Shown: positions 54,373-63,180 of the stretch, piece by piece
Numbering within the stretch: the first letter of the stretch is position 1
Layout of the letters: each line of letters opens with the position of its first letter
NCBI RefSeq assembly: GCF_000307855.1
Contig: NZ_AJLR01000146.1
Coordinates: forward strand, 124,001 to 188,000
From: Schinkia azotoformans LMG 9581
GTDB lineage: Bacteria > Bacillota > Bacilli > Bacillales > Bacillaceae_J
Length of the DNA: 64,000 nucleotides
Reading direction: 5' to 3'
Position numbers and translations under genes: made by a program
Notes under the pieces: model-generated
What the model was told of the DNA's origin: nothing
Database searches by the model: none
Seen by the model: the letters and a program-made list of their open reading frames with translations, nothing else

Positions 54373-57300
54373 ATGTTTAAGGTACTATTAAAACGTCCAC
54401 TGACAGTATTTATGGTTGTCTTAATGATTGTTCTTATGGGATTGTTCGTTTTATTAAGGATTCCTGTAGATTTGTTTCCTGATCTTGATCTTCCAGTTGT
54501 GACTATTACAACGATAAATGCAGGGGCCTCTCCGGAAGAAATGGAGGAGCAAGTGACAAAGGTTATTGAGGAAGAAATGGCTGATTTAGAGGATCTTGAT
54601 TCAATAAATTCAACAAGCTCGCAAAATGTTTCCCGCGTAATGATCCAATTTGATTGGGGTACAGATTTAAATACAGCCGAAAATGAAATTCGCTCAAAAT
54701 TATCAATGATCAAAACAGATCTCCCTTCTACAGTAGAAGATCCAATTGTAGAAAAAGTAAATCCATCCGATACACCGATTGTTGAGCTGGCCTTAGTTGG
54801 TGAAGGGGATCTGAAGGAATTAACGACGATTGCCGAAGAACAGGTTAAGGATGAACTACAAAAAGTGGAAGGGGTAGCGTCTGTTAAAATTTTGGGCGGT
54901 CAAGTAAACGAGGTTCAAATTTCACTGGATGAAAGCAAGTTAACCCAATTCGGAATTACCATTGGCCAAATTCAGCAGGTTCTACAGAAGGATAATATCA
55001 CGCTTGCAATGGGGGCAGTGGATGAAGGAAACAAATCTATACCGATCAAAAGTAAATCGGAAATAACGAATATCTATGAACTTGAAAATACGCCTATTCC
55101 TAATCAGCTGGATATTCCACTACGTCTAAAGGACTTAGGCGATGTGTCGATTAAAACATCAGAAATTGATAAAATCTCTTATTATAATAACAGTAATGCG
55201 GTGACCATTAATGTCTATAAACAAAACGGTGCCAATACAATTGATGTAGCAGCTAAGATAATGAAAAAAGTTGAAGAACTTAAGGGTGAGTTCAGCAAAG
55301 GGAAATTAATTGTTACGAATGATTCTTCACAGTTTATTAATCATTCAGTTAAAAATTTAACAAAGGAAGGATTCATTGGGGCAGGATTAGCAACGCTTAT
55401 CATTTATTTTTTCTTAGGTGAATTAGCAGCCACATTGGTGATTGCGTTAGCAATTCCGATTTCGATTATTGCGTCATTTCTGTTGATGTATTTTAGTGGG
55501 TTAACAATTAACCTGATTACACTTGGAGCATTAACATTAAGCATTGGTTTAGTCGTAGATGATGCTGTTGTTGTTCTCCAAAATATTTACCGTCACTATA
55601 AGGATGAAAAAAAGACAGTCTTCCCGGCTACTATTGAAGGAACGAAAGAAGTAGCATCTGCTGTTTTTGCGTCAACAATGACAAAAATGATTGTATTTTT
55701 ACCGATGCTATTTGTCGGAGGGATGGCCGGCCAGATTTTTCGTCCATTGGCTTTAACAGTTATATATAGTTTATTGTCTTCCCTAATTGTATCGTTTACC
55801 GTCACACCAACTCTGACTGCCTTACTTTTGTCACTTTCGCAGTCGATACCATGGCTCAAGAAAAAATCAAAATGGTCTTTGTTTTTAGATAGACTAAGGC
55901 AGGGAATCGAAGACAGGTATAAAAACCTTTTGGTACATGTATTGAAATATCGAAAAATAGTTCTTTTTACCGCCTTACTTTCACTTGTAGCCGGAATTGC
56001 CTTCGTACCAATGATTGGGAAAGAGTTTATGCCGAAGATGGATTCAGGGGAATTCACGGTACATGTTAATATGGCACCAAATATAAGATTAGAAGATACT
56101 GAGAAAATGGTGAAGGATATTTTGCAAAAGGTAGATGAAATTAAAAGCAAGGAGTCTACCTATATTGGTATAGGATTTACAAAAGATAATCCGAACCAAG
56201 AACAATCGGATAAAGCCTTTATCCATGTAAAGTTAGTTGATAAAGCAGCAAGAAATGAAAGTACAGCAGCGGTGATGGAATCGCTTAGAAATAAACTTAA
56301 ATATCCTGGTGTTCAAATTAAAATTCAAGAAAAAGGATTTATCATGGCATCTTTATTTTCATCTGACCCGGTATTTATTACAGTTAAGGGAGAAAACTTG
56401 GACGTTTTAGATCGTATATCACATGATATAACGCAAATGATTCAAGAAGTACCGGGAATACGAGAGGCGGACAATAGTTTTAATGGAAGAAAAATAGAAT
56501 ATATTCTTCATTTTAATAAAGAAAAATTGAAAAGCTATGGTCTAGATGTAATGCAAGTCAGCAAAACCTTACGTATGGCAATGGAGGGGGAGGTTATTGG
56601 GATCATGCGGACAGATACCGATGATATCGACATTCGCTTATCCTATAAGGGAAGTTCTTTAAATCAAATTGGCGATGTTAAGAATGTTTTGATCCCTACC
56701 AAGTATGGAATGATTCCGCTTCAAAATTTTATCGAAGTAAGTCAAGGTACTATGCCATCGGATATTTTTCGTGAAAACCAAATCCGTATGTCATATGTAA
56801 CTGCCGGCATCTTTCATTCAGATTTAGGTACGGTTAGTGAAAAGATTCAAGACAGATTAAAAGATTATAAGCTCCCAAAAGGATATACAGTTGAATTTGG
56901 CGGCGAAATGGATGATATGAAAGAGTCATTTTCTGATTTAGGGGTCGCCCTTCTATTAGCAGTCTTGCTTATTTATATGGTAATGGTGGCTGAATTTGAA
57001 AATGTGAAGCATCCTTTTATCATTATGTTCACAATTCCACTCACTATATTGGGGATTACAGGAAGTTTACTTGTTTTTAATCGAAGTTTAAGTATGCCCG
57101 CCATTCTCGGTATTATTATGCTTTCAGGGATTATTGTCAGCAATGGAATTGTTATGATTGAATTTATGAAGCAGTTGCGGGAACAAGGTTTAGATGCCTA
57201 TCAAACAGTGATGAAGGCTGCGCCAATACGTTTAACCCCAATCCTTATGACAACCGGAACAGCAATACTAGGGATGGCCCCGATAGCATTCGGTTTAGGA

Positions 57301-57450
57301 GAAGGAACGGAAACAAATGCCCCGATGGCGACAGTTGTGTTAGGGGGACTAACGGTCGGGACATTGTTGACACTTTTTGTAATTCCTATCCTTTATTATT
57401 CAATGGAGAAAAATAATAAAAAGATAAAGAAATGGATTCAGGAAGAATAG
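54373..57450 (+). CDS. RND-family efflux permease (HAE1/SwrC-like)
   Basis: 1025 residues, twelve transmembrane segments in two repeats with large extracellular loops. N-terminal LLKRPLTVFMVVLMIVLMG, then the RND motif TLSIGLVVDDAVVVLQNIYR with D396 and D397 in the fourth helix (proton relay), MAGQIFRPLALTVIYSLLSSL, and the second repeat VTAGIFHSDLG near 812 and TPILMTTGTAILGMAPIAFG. Its ATG directly follows the adaptor stop. Substrates could be detergents, fatty acids or antibiotics as for B. subtilis SwrC/YerP. Confidence 0.94.
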   Translation: MFKVLLKRPLTVFMVVLMIVLMGLFVLLRIPVDLFPDLDLPVVTITTINAGASPEEMEEQVTKVIEEEMADLEDLDSINSTSSQNVSRVMIQFDWGTDLNTAENEIRSKLSMIKTDLPSTVEDPIVEKVNPSDTPIVELALVGEGDLKELTTIAEEQVKDELQKVEGVASVKILGGQVNEVQISLDESKLTQFGITIGQIQQVLQKDNITLAMGAVDEGNKSIPIKSKSEITNIYELENTPIPNQLDIPLRLKDLGDVSIKTSEIDKISYYNNSNAVTINVYKQNGANTIDVAAKIMKKVEELKGEFSKGKLIVTNDSSQFINHSVKNLTKEGFIGAGLATLIIYFFLGELAATLVIALAIPISIIASFLLMYFSGLTINLITLGALTLSIGLVVDDAVVVLQNIYRHYKDEKKTVFPATIEGTKEVASAVFASTMTKMIVFLPMLFVGGMAGQIFRPLALTVIYSLLSSLIVSFTVTPTLTALLLSLSQSIPWLKKKSKWSLFLDRLRQGIEDRYKNLLVHVLKYRKIVLFTALLSLVAGIAFVPMIGKEFMPKMDSGEFTVHVNMAPNIRLEDTEKMVKDILQKVDEIKSKESTYIGIGFTKDNPNQEQSDKAFIHVKLVDKAARNESTAAVMESLRNKLKYPGVQIKIQEKGFIMASLFSSDPVFITVKGENLDVLDRISHDITQMIQEVPGIREADNSFNGRKIEYILHFNKEKLKSYGLDVMQVSKTLRMAMEGEVIGIMRTDTDDIDIRLSYKGSSLNQIGDVKNVLIPTKYGMIPLQNFIEVSQGTMPSDIFRENQIRMSYVTAGIFHSDLGTVSEKIQDRLKDYKLPKGYTVEFGGEMDDMKESFSDLGVALLLAVLLIYMVMVAEFENVKHPFIIMFTIPLTILGITGSLLVFNRSLSMPAILGIIMLSGIIVSNGIVMIEFMKQLREQGLDAYQTVMKAAPIRLTPILMTTGTAILGMAPIAFGLGEGTETNAPMATVVLGGLTVGTLLTLFVIPILYYSMEKNNKKIKKWIQEE

Positions 57451-57485
57451 TAGTAGGTTTTAATTGATACATTAAGGGAATGATA

Positions 57486-57501
57486 GTTAGTAATAACTGT
57501 A
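57486..57501 (+). promoter_or_regulatory. third TetR-type operator site
   Basis: GTTAGT-AATA-ACTGTA at 57486-57501 matches the left arm and centre spacing of the operators at 53006 and 53068, 16 bp before the tetR start. Suggests autoregulation. Confidence 0.5.
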
Positions 57502-57516
57502 CCAAGGAGATATGAA

Positions 57517-58083
57517 ATGAGAGATAAAACAGACCAAATTATCGCTGCTGCACTTCGGGTGTTTTTAAGAAAAGGTTATCTTCAGGCAACTACACAAGAA
57601 ATCGCCAAAGAAGCAGAGGTTGCAGAAATGACTTTGTTTCGGAAATTTTCAACCAAACAAAATTTGTTCTTATCTGTTTTCAAACCGATCATCGCACGGC
57701 AATTTGATTCTAAAATTATGCAATTTGCAAAGGAAGAAGAAACAGCGGAGTTTTTTCGGAAAATATTATTCGACCGTCTAGAGACAATGTCGCGAAATGA
57801 TCAAGTGGTAAGGGTTTTAATCGCTGAAAGTGTTATGAAAAACTTAGATCAAAGCATTAACATGCCAGAAATTCTTTTGAATAGTTTAAAGCAAGCAATA
57901 GAGGCTCATTTTTCACTTAAAAATACAACTATTGATGGAGAACGATGTGCAAGACTTATTGCCGGCATGATGTTAAGTCACGTCATTTTGCCAGAGAAGG
58001 TTCCTTTTTATAAATTACCTGAACAATCAAAAAGAGAGATTGTAGACCGGTACGTTAATACTCTTTTCCATTTTCTAACTTGA
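57517..58083 (+). CDS. TetR-family regulator of the RND operon
   Basis: 188 residues. N-terminal HTH (IIAAALRVFLRKGYLQATTQ, EIAKEAEVAEMTLFRKFSTK, residues 8-50) and an all-helical C-terminal ligand domain. It lies 66 bp after the permease in the same direction and is likely co-transcribed as well as separately driven. The operator pattern shared with the adaptor promoter supports direct repression. Confidence 0.9.
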   Translation: MRDKTDQIIAAALRVFLRKGYLQATTQEIAKEAEVAEMTLFRKFSTKQNLFLSVFKPIIARQFDSKIMQFAKEEETAEFFRKILFDRLETMSRNDQVVRVLIAESVMKNLDQSINMPEILLNSLKQAIEAHFSLKNTTIDGERCARLIAGMMLSHVILPEKVPFYKLPEQSKREIVDRYVNTLFHFLT

Positions 58084-58092
58084 TTAAATTAG

Positions 58093-58124
58093 TAAGCACC
58101 ACTTTAGGGCGATGCTTATTTTTT
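58093..58124 (+). terminator. terminator of the RND-tetR operon
   Basis: TAAGCA (58093-58098) / TGCTTA (58113-58118) followed by TTTTTTG. Confidence 0.7.
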
Positions 58125-58203
58125 GCATCTTTATACAGCGGATGGTATAAATGAATTAAAGATGTAGCGTTGATTTCATTTGGAAAGGAGAATCTTCCAC
58201 TTA

Positions 58204-58395
58204 ATGTTTTATCTTCTGGCGATAGCCGTTGTAGTTTTAATAATTGGCACATTGGTAACCATATCCGTGTCTAAAGAAAATGACGAAAACTATGGGAAAA
58301 AGAGCAAGTCCAATGTGATGCGATTAACATCAATTTATGTCGTAGTCGTTTCGGTCTCCCTTGTTATTCTTGGCTTTTATATAGCTAAAACTTAA
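58204..58395 (+). CDS. 63-residue membrane protein, unknown
   Basis: From ATG 58204: hydrophobic helix MFYLLAIAVVVLIIGTLVTI, a short charged loop (SKENDENYGKKSKSN) and a second helix ending in IAKT. Ribosome binding site AAAGGAG is 13 bases upstream, longer than usual; an in-frame TTG at 58180 would overlap it. Two-helix hairpin in the membrane. No function inferred; ends at the bidirectional terminator. Confidence 0.55.
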   Translation: MFYLLAIAVVVLIIGTLVTISVSKENDENYGKKSKSNVMRLTSIYVVVVSVSLVILGFYIAKT

Positions 58396-58398
58396 AGT

Positions 58399-58448
58399 AA
58401 ATTAAAAGGATTGAACTCGTTAGCGTCGGAGTTCAATTCTTTTAATTT
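58399..58448. terminator. bidirectional terminator between membrane protein and cadA
   Basis: A long stem formed by 58399-58418 (ending ATTGAACTC) and 58429-58447 (GAGTTCAAT...), with a one-base offset, AT-rich at both feet. Ends both convergent genes. Confidence 0.8.
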
Positions 58449-58454
58449 AAAAAA

Positions 58455-60590
58455 CTATTGGTCTTTAACCTTCAATAATCTTAAACTATTTAGAGTTACA
58501 ATCAATGTGGCTCCCATATCTGCAAATATGGCGATCCAAAGCGTTAGCCAACCAGGTACGACTAAAAGTAAAGCTAGTGCTTTCACGACTAAGGAAAAAG
58601 CAATGTTTTGTTTTATCGTTCCAAGTGCCTTCCGACTTAAATTCATTGTAAATGGCAATTTGCTTAGATCATCAGACATTAAAGCAATATCTGCGGTTTC
58701 AAGTGCAGTATCCGTTCCGGCCCCTCCCATTGCAACCCCTACTGTTGAGGCAGCAAGAGCTGGAGCGTCATTAATTCCATCACCAACCATCGCAACACTT
58801 TGGTAATTTTCACGAAGTTCTTTGATAAATGTTAATTTATCTTCTGGAAGTAAATCAGCCTTAATCTCCGAAACCCCAACTTCTTTTCCAATCACATTTG
58901 CTGTTCTTTTATTATCACCGGTGAGCATAACTGTTTTTTTGATTCCAAGCTGGTGTAGTTTATATATTACTTCTTTTGATGTTTCTCTTATTTGGTCTGC
59001 TACGGCAATTAAGCAAAGAATTTTATTTTCTGTACCTATGATCATGACGGTTTTCCCTTGTGTTTGAAGCGTTGAAATTTTTTCTGTAATTGTATTATCG
59101 ATGCCATCTGGAAGGATTTCCTTAAACAAGTTTGGGCTTCCGACATAATACATTTCGTTCTTAACTCTTGCTTTTATTCCTTTTCCTGTAAGTGACTGTA
59201 ATTCTTCAACAGCTATATCATTGAAATTTAATCCGTTGGCTTCGGCCTTTTTCATGATTGCCGAAGCAAGAGGGTGTTGAGATCCTTTTTCGATCGCTGC
59301 TGTAATGGCTAATACTTCATTTTCATTCCCGTCAAAAGTCACAATATCTGTCACTACTGGAATGCCTTTTGTAAGAGTTCCGGTTTTATCAAAAGCAATG
59401 ACTTTTAACGATCCTGTTTTTTCTAAATGGATGCCGCCTTTAATTAAAACTCCATTTCTTGCAGCATTTCCAATGGCCGTTACTACAGAAACGGGTGTTG
59501 AAATAACAAGTGCACAAGGACAACCAACAACTAGTACAGATAACCCTTGGTAAATCCAAGTACTCCAATCTCCGCCTAAAAAAGGTGGAATACTAGCAAT
59601 CAAAAAGGCTAAAACAACAATCGCCGGTGTGTAATATTTTGCAAATTTATCTATAAAGGCTTGAGATGGTGCGCGTTCTGCTTGGGCCTCTTCCACTAAA
59701 TGAATGATTTTGGACAATGTTGTGTCTTCCACCAATTTTGTTACTTTTACCTCTAATAAGCCTTCTTCATTTAAGGTACCAGCAAACACTTCATCATCAA
59801 TGGTCTTAGTTACAGGAACAGATTCACCCGTAATCGCGGCTTGATTTAATGTTGAAGTCCCTTTAACAACAATGCCGTCCATTGCCAGCTTTTGTCCGGG
59901 CTTTACAATCATGGTGTCGCCAATCTGAATGTCATACACATTGATTGGAAATTCTCGGGTACCACGCCGGATTAATGCTTCCTTAGGTGCACTGTCCATC
60001 AATGACTCAATAGACTCTCGCGCTTTATCCATAGAAAATCTCTCTAGAGCCTCACTAATAGCGAAGAGTATAACGACAGTTGCCCCTTCGCTCCATTCAC
60101 CAATTAAAGCAGCTCCAATGATAGCAATTGTCATAAGTGTGCTCATATCAAACTGAAACTTGCTTAAATTTTTAAGACCTTTCCTAAATAATGTGTACCC
60201 ACCAATTAGAATGGAGGCTGCAAAGACAATCATTGGGGCAATATGATCTTCACCGTATTGATGCCCTAAAAACCAAGCGAAAAGCAGTAATAATGAGGAG
60301 ATGTACACTTTTATATTTTCTTTTTGTTTCCAAAATGGTTCTTGTTTGATTCTTTGTTCTTTTTCCCCTCGCAATTTTAAGTTTTCAAAAGCCCCTGCTT
60401 TTTCAAGTTCTTCAATCGTCGTATTCCCATAAACTGTAATCTTTGCGGCGCCGAAGTTTACCTGTGCATCGATAACACCATCCAGGTGTTTCACATTCTC
60501 CTCGAATGTTTTTGCACAGCTTGCTCAGGAAAAGCCTTGAACTCTGTAAGTTTTCGCATCATAGTTCTTTAATATTGCTTGATCAGACAT
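58455..60590 (-). CDS. cadA: CadA-type P1B metal ATPase with an in-frame TGA at the HMA Cys (candidate selenoprotein)
   Basis: 711 codons if TGA at 60525-60527 is read through. The ATG at 60588-60590 follows GAGGAG and overlaps the cadC stop by eight bases. Codons 1-34 read [21 protein letters not shown]-(TGA)[12 protein letters not shown]; the TGA replaces the first Cys of the metal-binding GxxCxxC. Everything else is intact: TGES at 254-257, CPC at 357-359, DKTGT at 401-405, and [13 protein letters not shown] near 605. Predicted Zn/Cd/Pb export. A hairpin at 60493-60509 suits a bacterial SECIS. If TGA is a stop, initiation could restart at GTG 60494 and give a 679-residue ATPase lacking the CxxC. 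No other lesion is seen. Confidence 0.85.
60493..60509 (-). promoter_or_regulatory. candidate SECIS-like hairpin in cadA
   Basis: On the mRNA strand ACATTC-GAGGA-GAATGT, a perfect 6-bp stem with a 5-nt loop starting with G. Twenty-one bases separate the TGA from the loop, within the 16-37 described for bacterial SECIS elements. Confidence 0.55.
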
Positions 60591-60951
60591 GGGCTTTCTC
60601 CTCTTTTGTATGAGCTAATGCAATTCCAATTAACTGCTTTACATGTTCATCGTCAAGAGAGTAGAAAGCTAATTTACCTTCTTTTCGAAATTTTACAATC
60701 CCGCGGCTTTTAAGGGTCCGTAAATGATGGGAGGTTGTTGCAACAGTAGCACCGATGATATTGGCAATGTCACATACACACAACTCCTCATCTTGGCATA
60801 AGGCATAGGTGATCTTTGCCCTATTTTCATCCGCAAGTGCTTTAAAAACTAAAGCAATATTTGATAAATCTTCATTTTGCATATCGTTTTGAATTCGATT
60901 AACTTTTTCTTCATCAAAACAATAAATATCACAAGTATCCTTTGACCCCAT
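60583..60951 (-). CDS. cadC: CadC, ArsR/SmtB metal-sensing repressor
   Basis: 122 residues. CadC-type metal site: C7 and C11 at the N-terminus (DTCDIYC) and C58, C60 in EELCVCD of helix alpha-4; recognition helix region ATVATTSHHLRTLKSRGIV near 69-87. Represses cadCA until Cd, Pb or Zn binds. The stop overlaps the cadA start by eight bases, so the two are translationally coupled. Two matching operators lie upstream. Confidence 0.94.
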   Translation of the reverse strand: MGSKDTCDIYCFDEEKVNRIQNDMQNEDLSNIALVFKALADENRAKITYALCQDEELCVCDIANIIGATVATTSHHLRTLKSRGIVKFRKEGKLAFYSLDDEHVKQLIGIALAHTKEEKAHV

Positions 60952-60970
60952 AACTGTTCCACTTCCTTGT

Positions 60971-61037
60971 TATTCAAGTGTTCGTTTGAATATACAATAA
61001 ACTAAAACATCGAAATATTCAAATGTGAATTTGAATA
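60971..61037 (-). promoter_or_regulatory. two CadC operators
   Basis: TATTCAAG...TTTGAATA at 60971-60992 (7-bp arms) and TATTCAAAT-GTGA-ATTTGAATA at 61016-61037 (9-bp perfect arms) match the inverted-repeat type of ArsR/SmtB sites. They lie 20-86 bp before the cadC start. Confidence 0.7.
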
Positions 61038-61058
61038 ACAAGGTCCTATTTTAATATA

Positions 61059-61097
61059 TTTACAAAAACTTAATATTTTAAAAAAACTAAATTAACA
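61059..61097 (+). promoter_or_regulatory. Pho box of phoP
   Basis: TTTACA (61059), TTAATA (61070), AAAAAA (61081) and TTAACA (61092) at an exact 11-bp period; three of four fit TT(A/T/C)A(C/T)A. Suggests PhoP autoregulation. Confidence 0.6.
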
Positions 61098-61151
61098 ATA
61101 CAAAGGTAGATTTTTATATAAGGAGCTAAAACATACTTATTGGAGGATATC

Positions 61152-61859
61152 ATGGTCAAAAAGGTATTAGTTGTAGATGATGAACCAGCAATTATCACAT
61201 TACTACAATATAATTTGCAACAATCTGGGTTTGACGTAAGCTCTGCCATGGATGGTGAGGCAGGTATAAAAATGGTTATGGAAGAAAATCCGGATATCAT
61301 GATCCTTGATTTAATGCTGCCCAAACTCGATGGAATCGAAGTATGTAAAAAATTGCGTGAAGATAAAATCATGATACCGATCCTAATGTTAACGGCAAAA
61401 GGTGATGAATTTGACAAAATTTTAGGCCTTGAACTTGGTGCAGATGATTATATGACGAAGCCATTTAGTCCAAGAGAAGTGGTTGCCCGAGTAAAGGCGA
61501 TTTTAAGAAGAAAACCAGTGATAGATACTATCGAAAATAAACAGTCAAAGGAGGAAAAAATACAAGTTGGAGATTTGAAGATTTTTCCTGAACGCTTTGA
61601 AGCTTATATTGGTGAAGAGAGACTTGACCTTACCCCGAAAGAATTCGAACTACTAGTCTATTTATCGCTGCACAAAGGACTTGTCATAACTAGGGACCAA
61701 TTATTAAATGATGTTTGGAATTACGAGTATGCAAATGATACTAGAATAGTAGATGTTCATATTAGTCATCTTAGAGAAAAGATTGAAAGAAATTCAAAAA
61801 AACCAGTATATATTAAAACAATTCGGGGTGTAGGATATAAGCTGGAAGAACCTAAGTGA
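61152..61859 (+). CDS. phoP: PhoP, phosphate-response OmpR-family response regulator
   Basis: 235 residues from MVKKVLVVDDEPAIITLLQY at 61152 (GGAGG five bases upstream), closely following B. subtilis PhoP. Receiver: acidic pair D9/D10, phosphorylated D53 in MILDLMLPKLDG, Lys near 102 in DDYMTKPFSPREV. Winged-helix effector: LTPKEFELLVYLSLHKGLVI near 163, VDVHISHLREKIERNSKKP near 197 and IRGVGYKLEEPK. The partner kinase PhoR is not next to it; pstS follows instead. Confidence 0.92.
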   Translation: MVKKVLVVDDEPAIITLLQYNLQQSGFDVSSAMDGEAGIKMVMEENPDIMILDLMLPKLDGIEVCKKLREDKIMIPILMLTAKGDEFDKILGLELGADDYMTKPFSPREVVARVKAILRRKPVIDTIENKQSKEEKIQVGDLKIFPERFEAYIGEERLDLTPKEFELLVYLSLHKGLVITRDQLLNDVWNYEYANDTRIVDVHISHLREKIERNSKKPVYIKTIRGVGYKLEEPK

Positions 61860-61875
61860 TTGTTTAAATGAACAA

Positions 61876-61907
61876 AACCGAGAGAGTGGGGGCCTCTTGG
61901 TTTTTTT
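61876..61907 (+). terminator. terminator after phoP
   Basis: AACCGAGAG (61876-61884) / CTCTTGGTT (61894-61902), one mismatch, then TTTTT. Supports phoP being monocistronic. Confidence 0.75.
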
Positions 61908-61932
61908 ATATTTATAAGTCTAAAAAGTCGAA

Positions 61933-61971
61933 TTTACAAAATATTAACGATTAGTTTATATGCGCTTAATA
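61933..61971 (+). promoter_or_regulatory. Pho box of pstS
   Basis: TTTACA (61933), TTAACG (61944), TTTATA (61955) and TTAATA (61966), four PhoP half-sites at an exact 11-bp period, about 60 bp before the pstS start. All close to TT(A/T/C)A(C/T)A. Confidence 0.85.
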
Positions 61972-62031
61972 CAAAACTATTAGACTAATAATTGTAAAAG
62001 ATAACAAACAACGCAGGAGGAATTTGGGGAA

Positions 62032-63033
62032 ATGAAAAAAATGAAAAATCTTCTTTTTATGCTTTTAATGTTAGCTCTAGTCATTTTTACCGCAGCATGT
62101 GGGGGGCAACAATCAACTGAAACTCCAACTGAAGGCGAACAACCAGCTGATCAAGCTACAGAATTAGAAGGTGACGTTATCGTAGATGGTTCTGGAACTG
62201 TATATCCATTAATGGCACGTATTGCTGAAGAATATATGACAACTGCACAAGAAAACGTAAGTGTCCAAGTAGGTCGTGCTGGTTCATCCGCAGGCTTCAA
62301 AAAATTCATCCCAGGTGAACTTGATTTTTCTGATGCTTCAAGACCTATTAAAGATGAGGAAGTAGCACAGCTTGCGGAAAAAGGCATGAAAATGGGCGAA
62401 AACGTATTAGAAATCAAACTTGCTTATGATGGTTTAACAATGGTTATTAATAAAGAAAATACATGGGCAACTGAAATGACGAAAGACGAAATTGTGAACA
62501 TGTTTATTTCTGGAAAAATCAAAGCTAATGATAAAGTATTATGGTCTGATATTCGTCCAGACTGGCCAGCTGAAGAAGTAAAGTTCTTTGGACCTAACGA
62601 AAACCATGGAACATACGAATTTTTCTTTGAAAAAATCCTAGACGAACAGCCGTTGGTGAAAACTGTAAATCTCCAACAAGAATATTCAACATTAGTTGAT
62701 TTAGTATCTAAAGATAAAAATGCGATCGCATTTTTCGGCTATGGTTACTATGCAAACAATACTGATAAATTACAAGCGGTTAGCGTAGACTTTGGAAAAG
62801 GCCCTGTTTCACCAAGTCTCAAGACAATTGGGGAAGATCTTGATTATGCAGGATTCACTCGTCCGGTATTCACTTATTTAAATGTTGATTATGCAAAAGA
62901 AAAACCACAAGTATTAGACTATGCAAAATTCGTAGTTGAAAATGCGGGTAAATTCGCAGGTGAAACTGGATTTGCACCAATGACAGAAGAAACATTAAAA
63001 GGTTATCTAGACCAATTAAATGCAATTAAATAA
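62032..63033 (+). CDS. pstS: PstS, phosphate-binding lipoprotein
   Basis: 333 residues. Signal peptide with lipobox FTAAC (Cys 23), then a Thr/Glu-rich linker and the phosphate-binding fold: VIVDGSGTVYPLMARIAEEY near 49, GRAGSSAGFKKFIPGELDFSDASRPI near 80, GENHGTYEFFFE-like segment near 187 and FFGYGYYANN near 236. Ribosome binding site CAGGAGGA. Its permease and ATPase genes (pstCAB) do not follow; a terminator and an unrelated gene do. Confidence 0.95.
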   Translation: MKKMKNLLFMLLMLALVIFTAACGGQQSTETPTEGEQPADQATELEGDVIVDGSGTVYPLMARIAEEYMTTAQENVSVQVGRAGSSAGFKKFIPGELDFSDASRPIKDEEVAQLAEKGMKMGENVLEIKLAYDGLTMVINKENTWATEMTKDEIVNMFISGKIKANDKVLWSDIRPDWPAEEVKFFGPNENHGTYEFFFEKILDEQPLVKTVNLQQEYSTLVDLVSKDKNAIAFFGYGYYANNTDKLQAVSVDFGKGPVSPSLKTIGEDLDYAGFTRPVFTYLNVDYAKEKPQVLDYAKFVVENAGKFAGETGFAPMTEETLKGYLDQLNAIK

Positions 63034-63050
63034 GAAAAATCTTTGAGGCT

Positions 63051-63081
63051 AGCGTTCCTAAAAAAATAGGAACGCTTTTTA
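63051..63081 (+). terminator. terminator of pstS
   Basis: Perfect 10-bp stem AGCGTTCCTA (63051-63060) / TAGGAACGCT (63067-63076), loop AAAAAA, then TTTTAAAA. Confirms pstS as a single-gene transcript. Confidence 0.9.
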
Positions 63082-63180
63082 AAATTTCATTTTCCCCCTA
63101 AAATATCAAATCTTGTCCAATACATAATCCCATTTTTTTAAAATATTATTTGTAATAAGTAAAATCAAAGGAGGAATTCG

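Noticed and set aside
58455-60494. cadA as a 679-residue gene starting at GTG 60494
   Set aside because: No ribosome binding site precedes it, it would lack half of the HMA domain, and the coupled ATG at 60590 with GAGGAG is far better. It remains possible only if the TGA acts as a stop and translation re-initiates.
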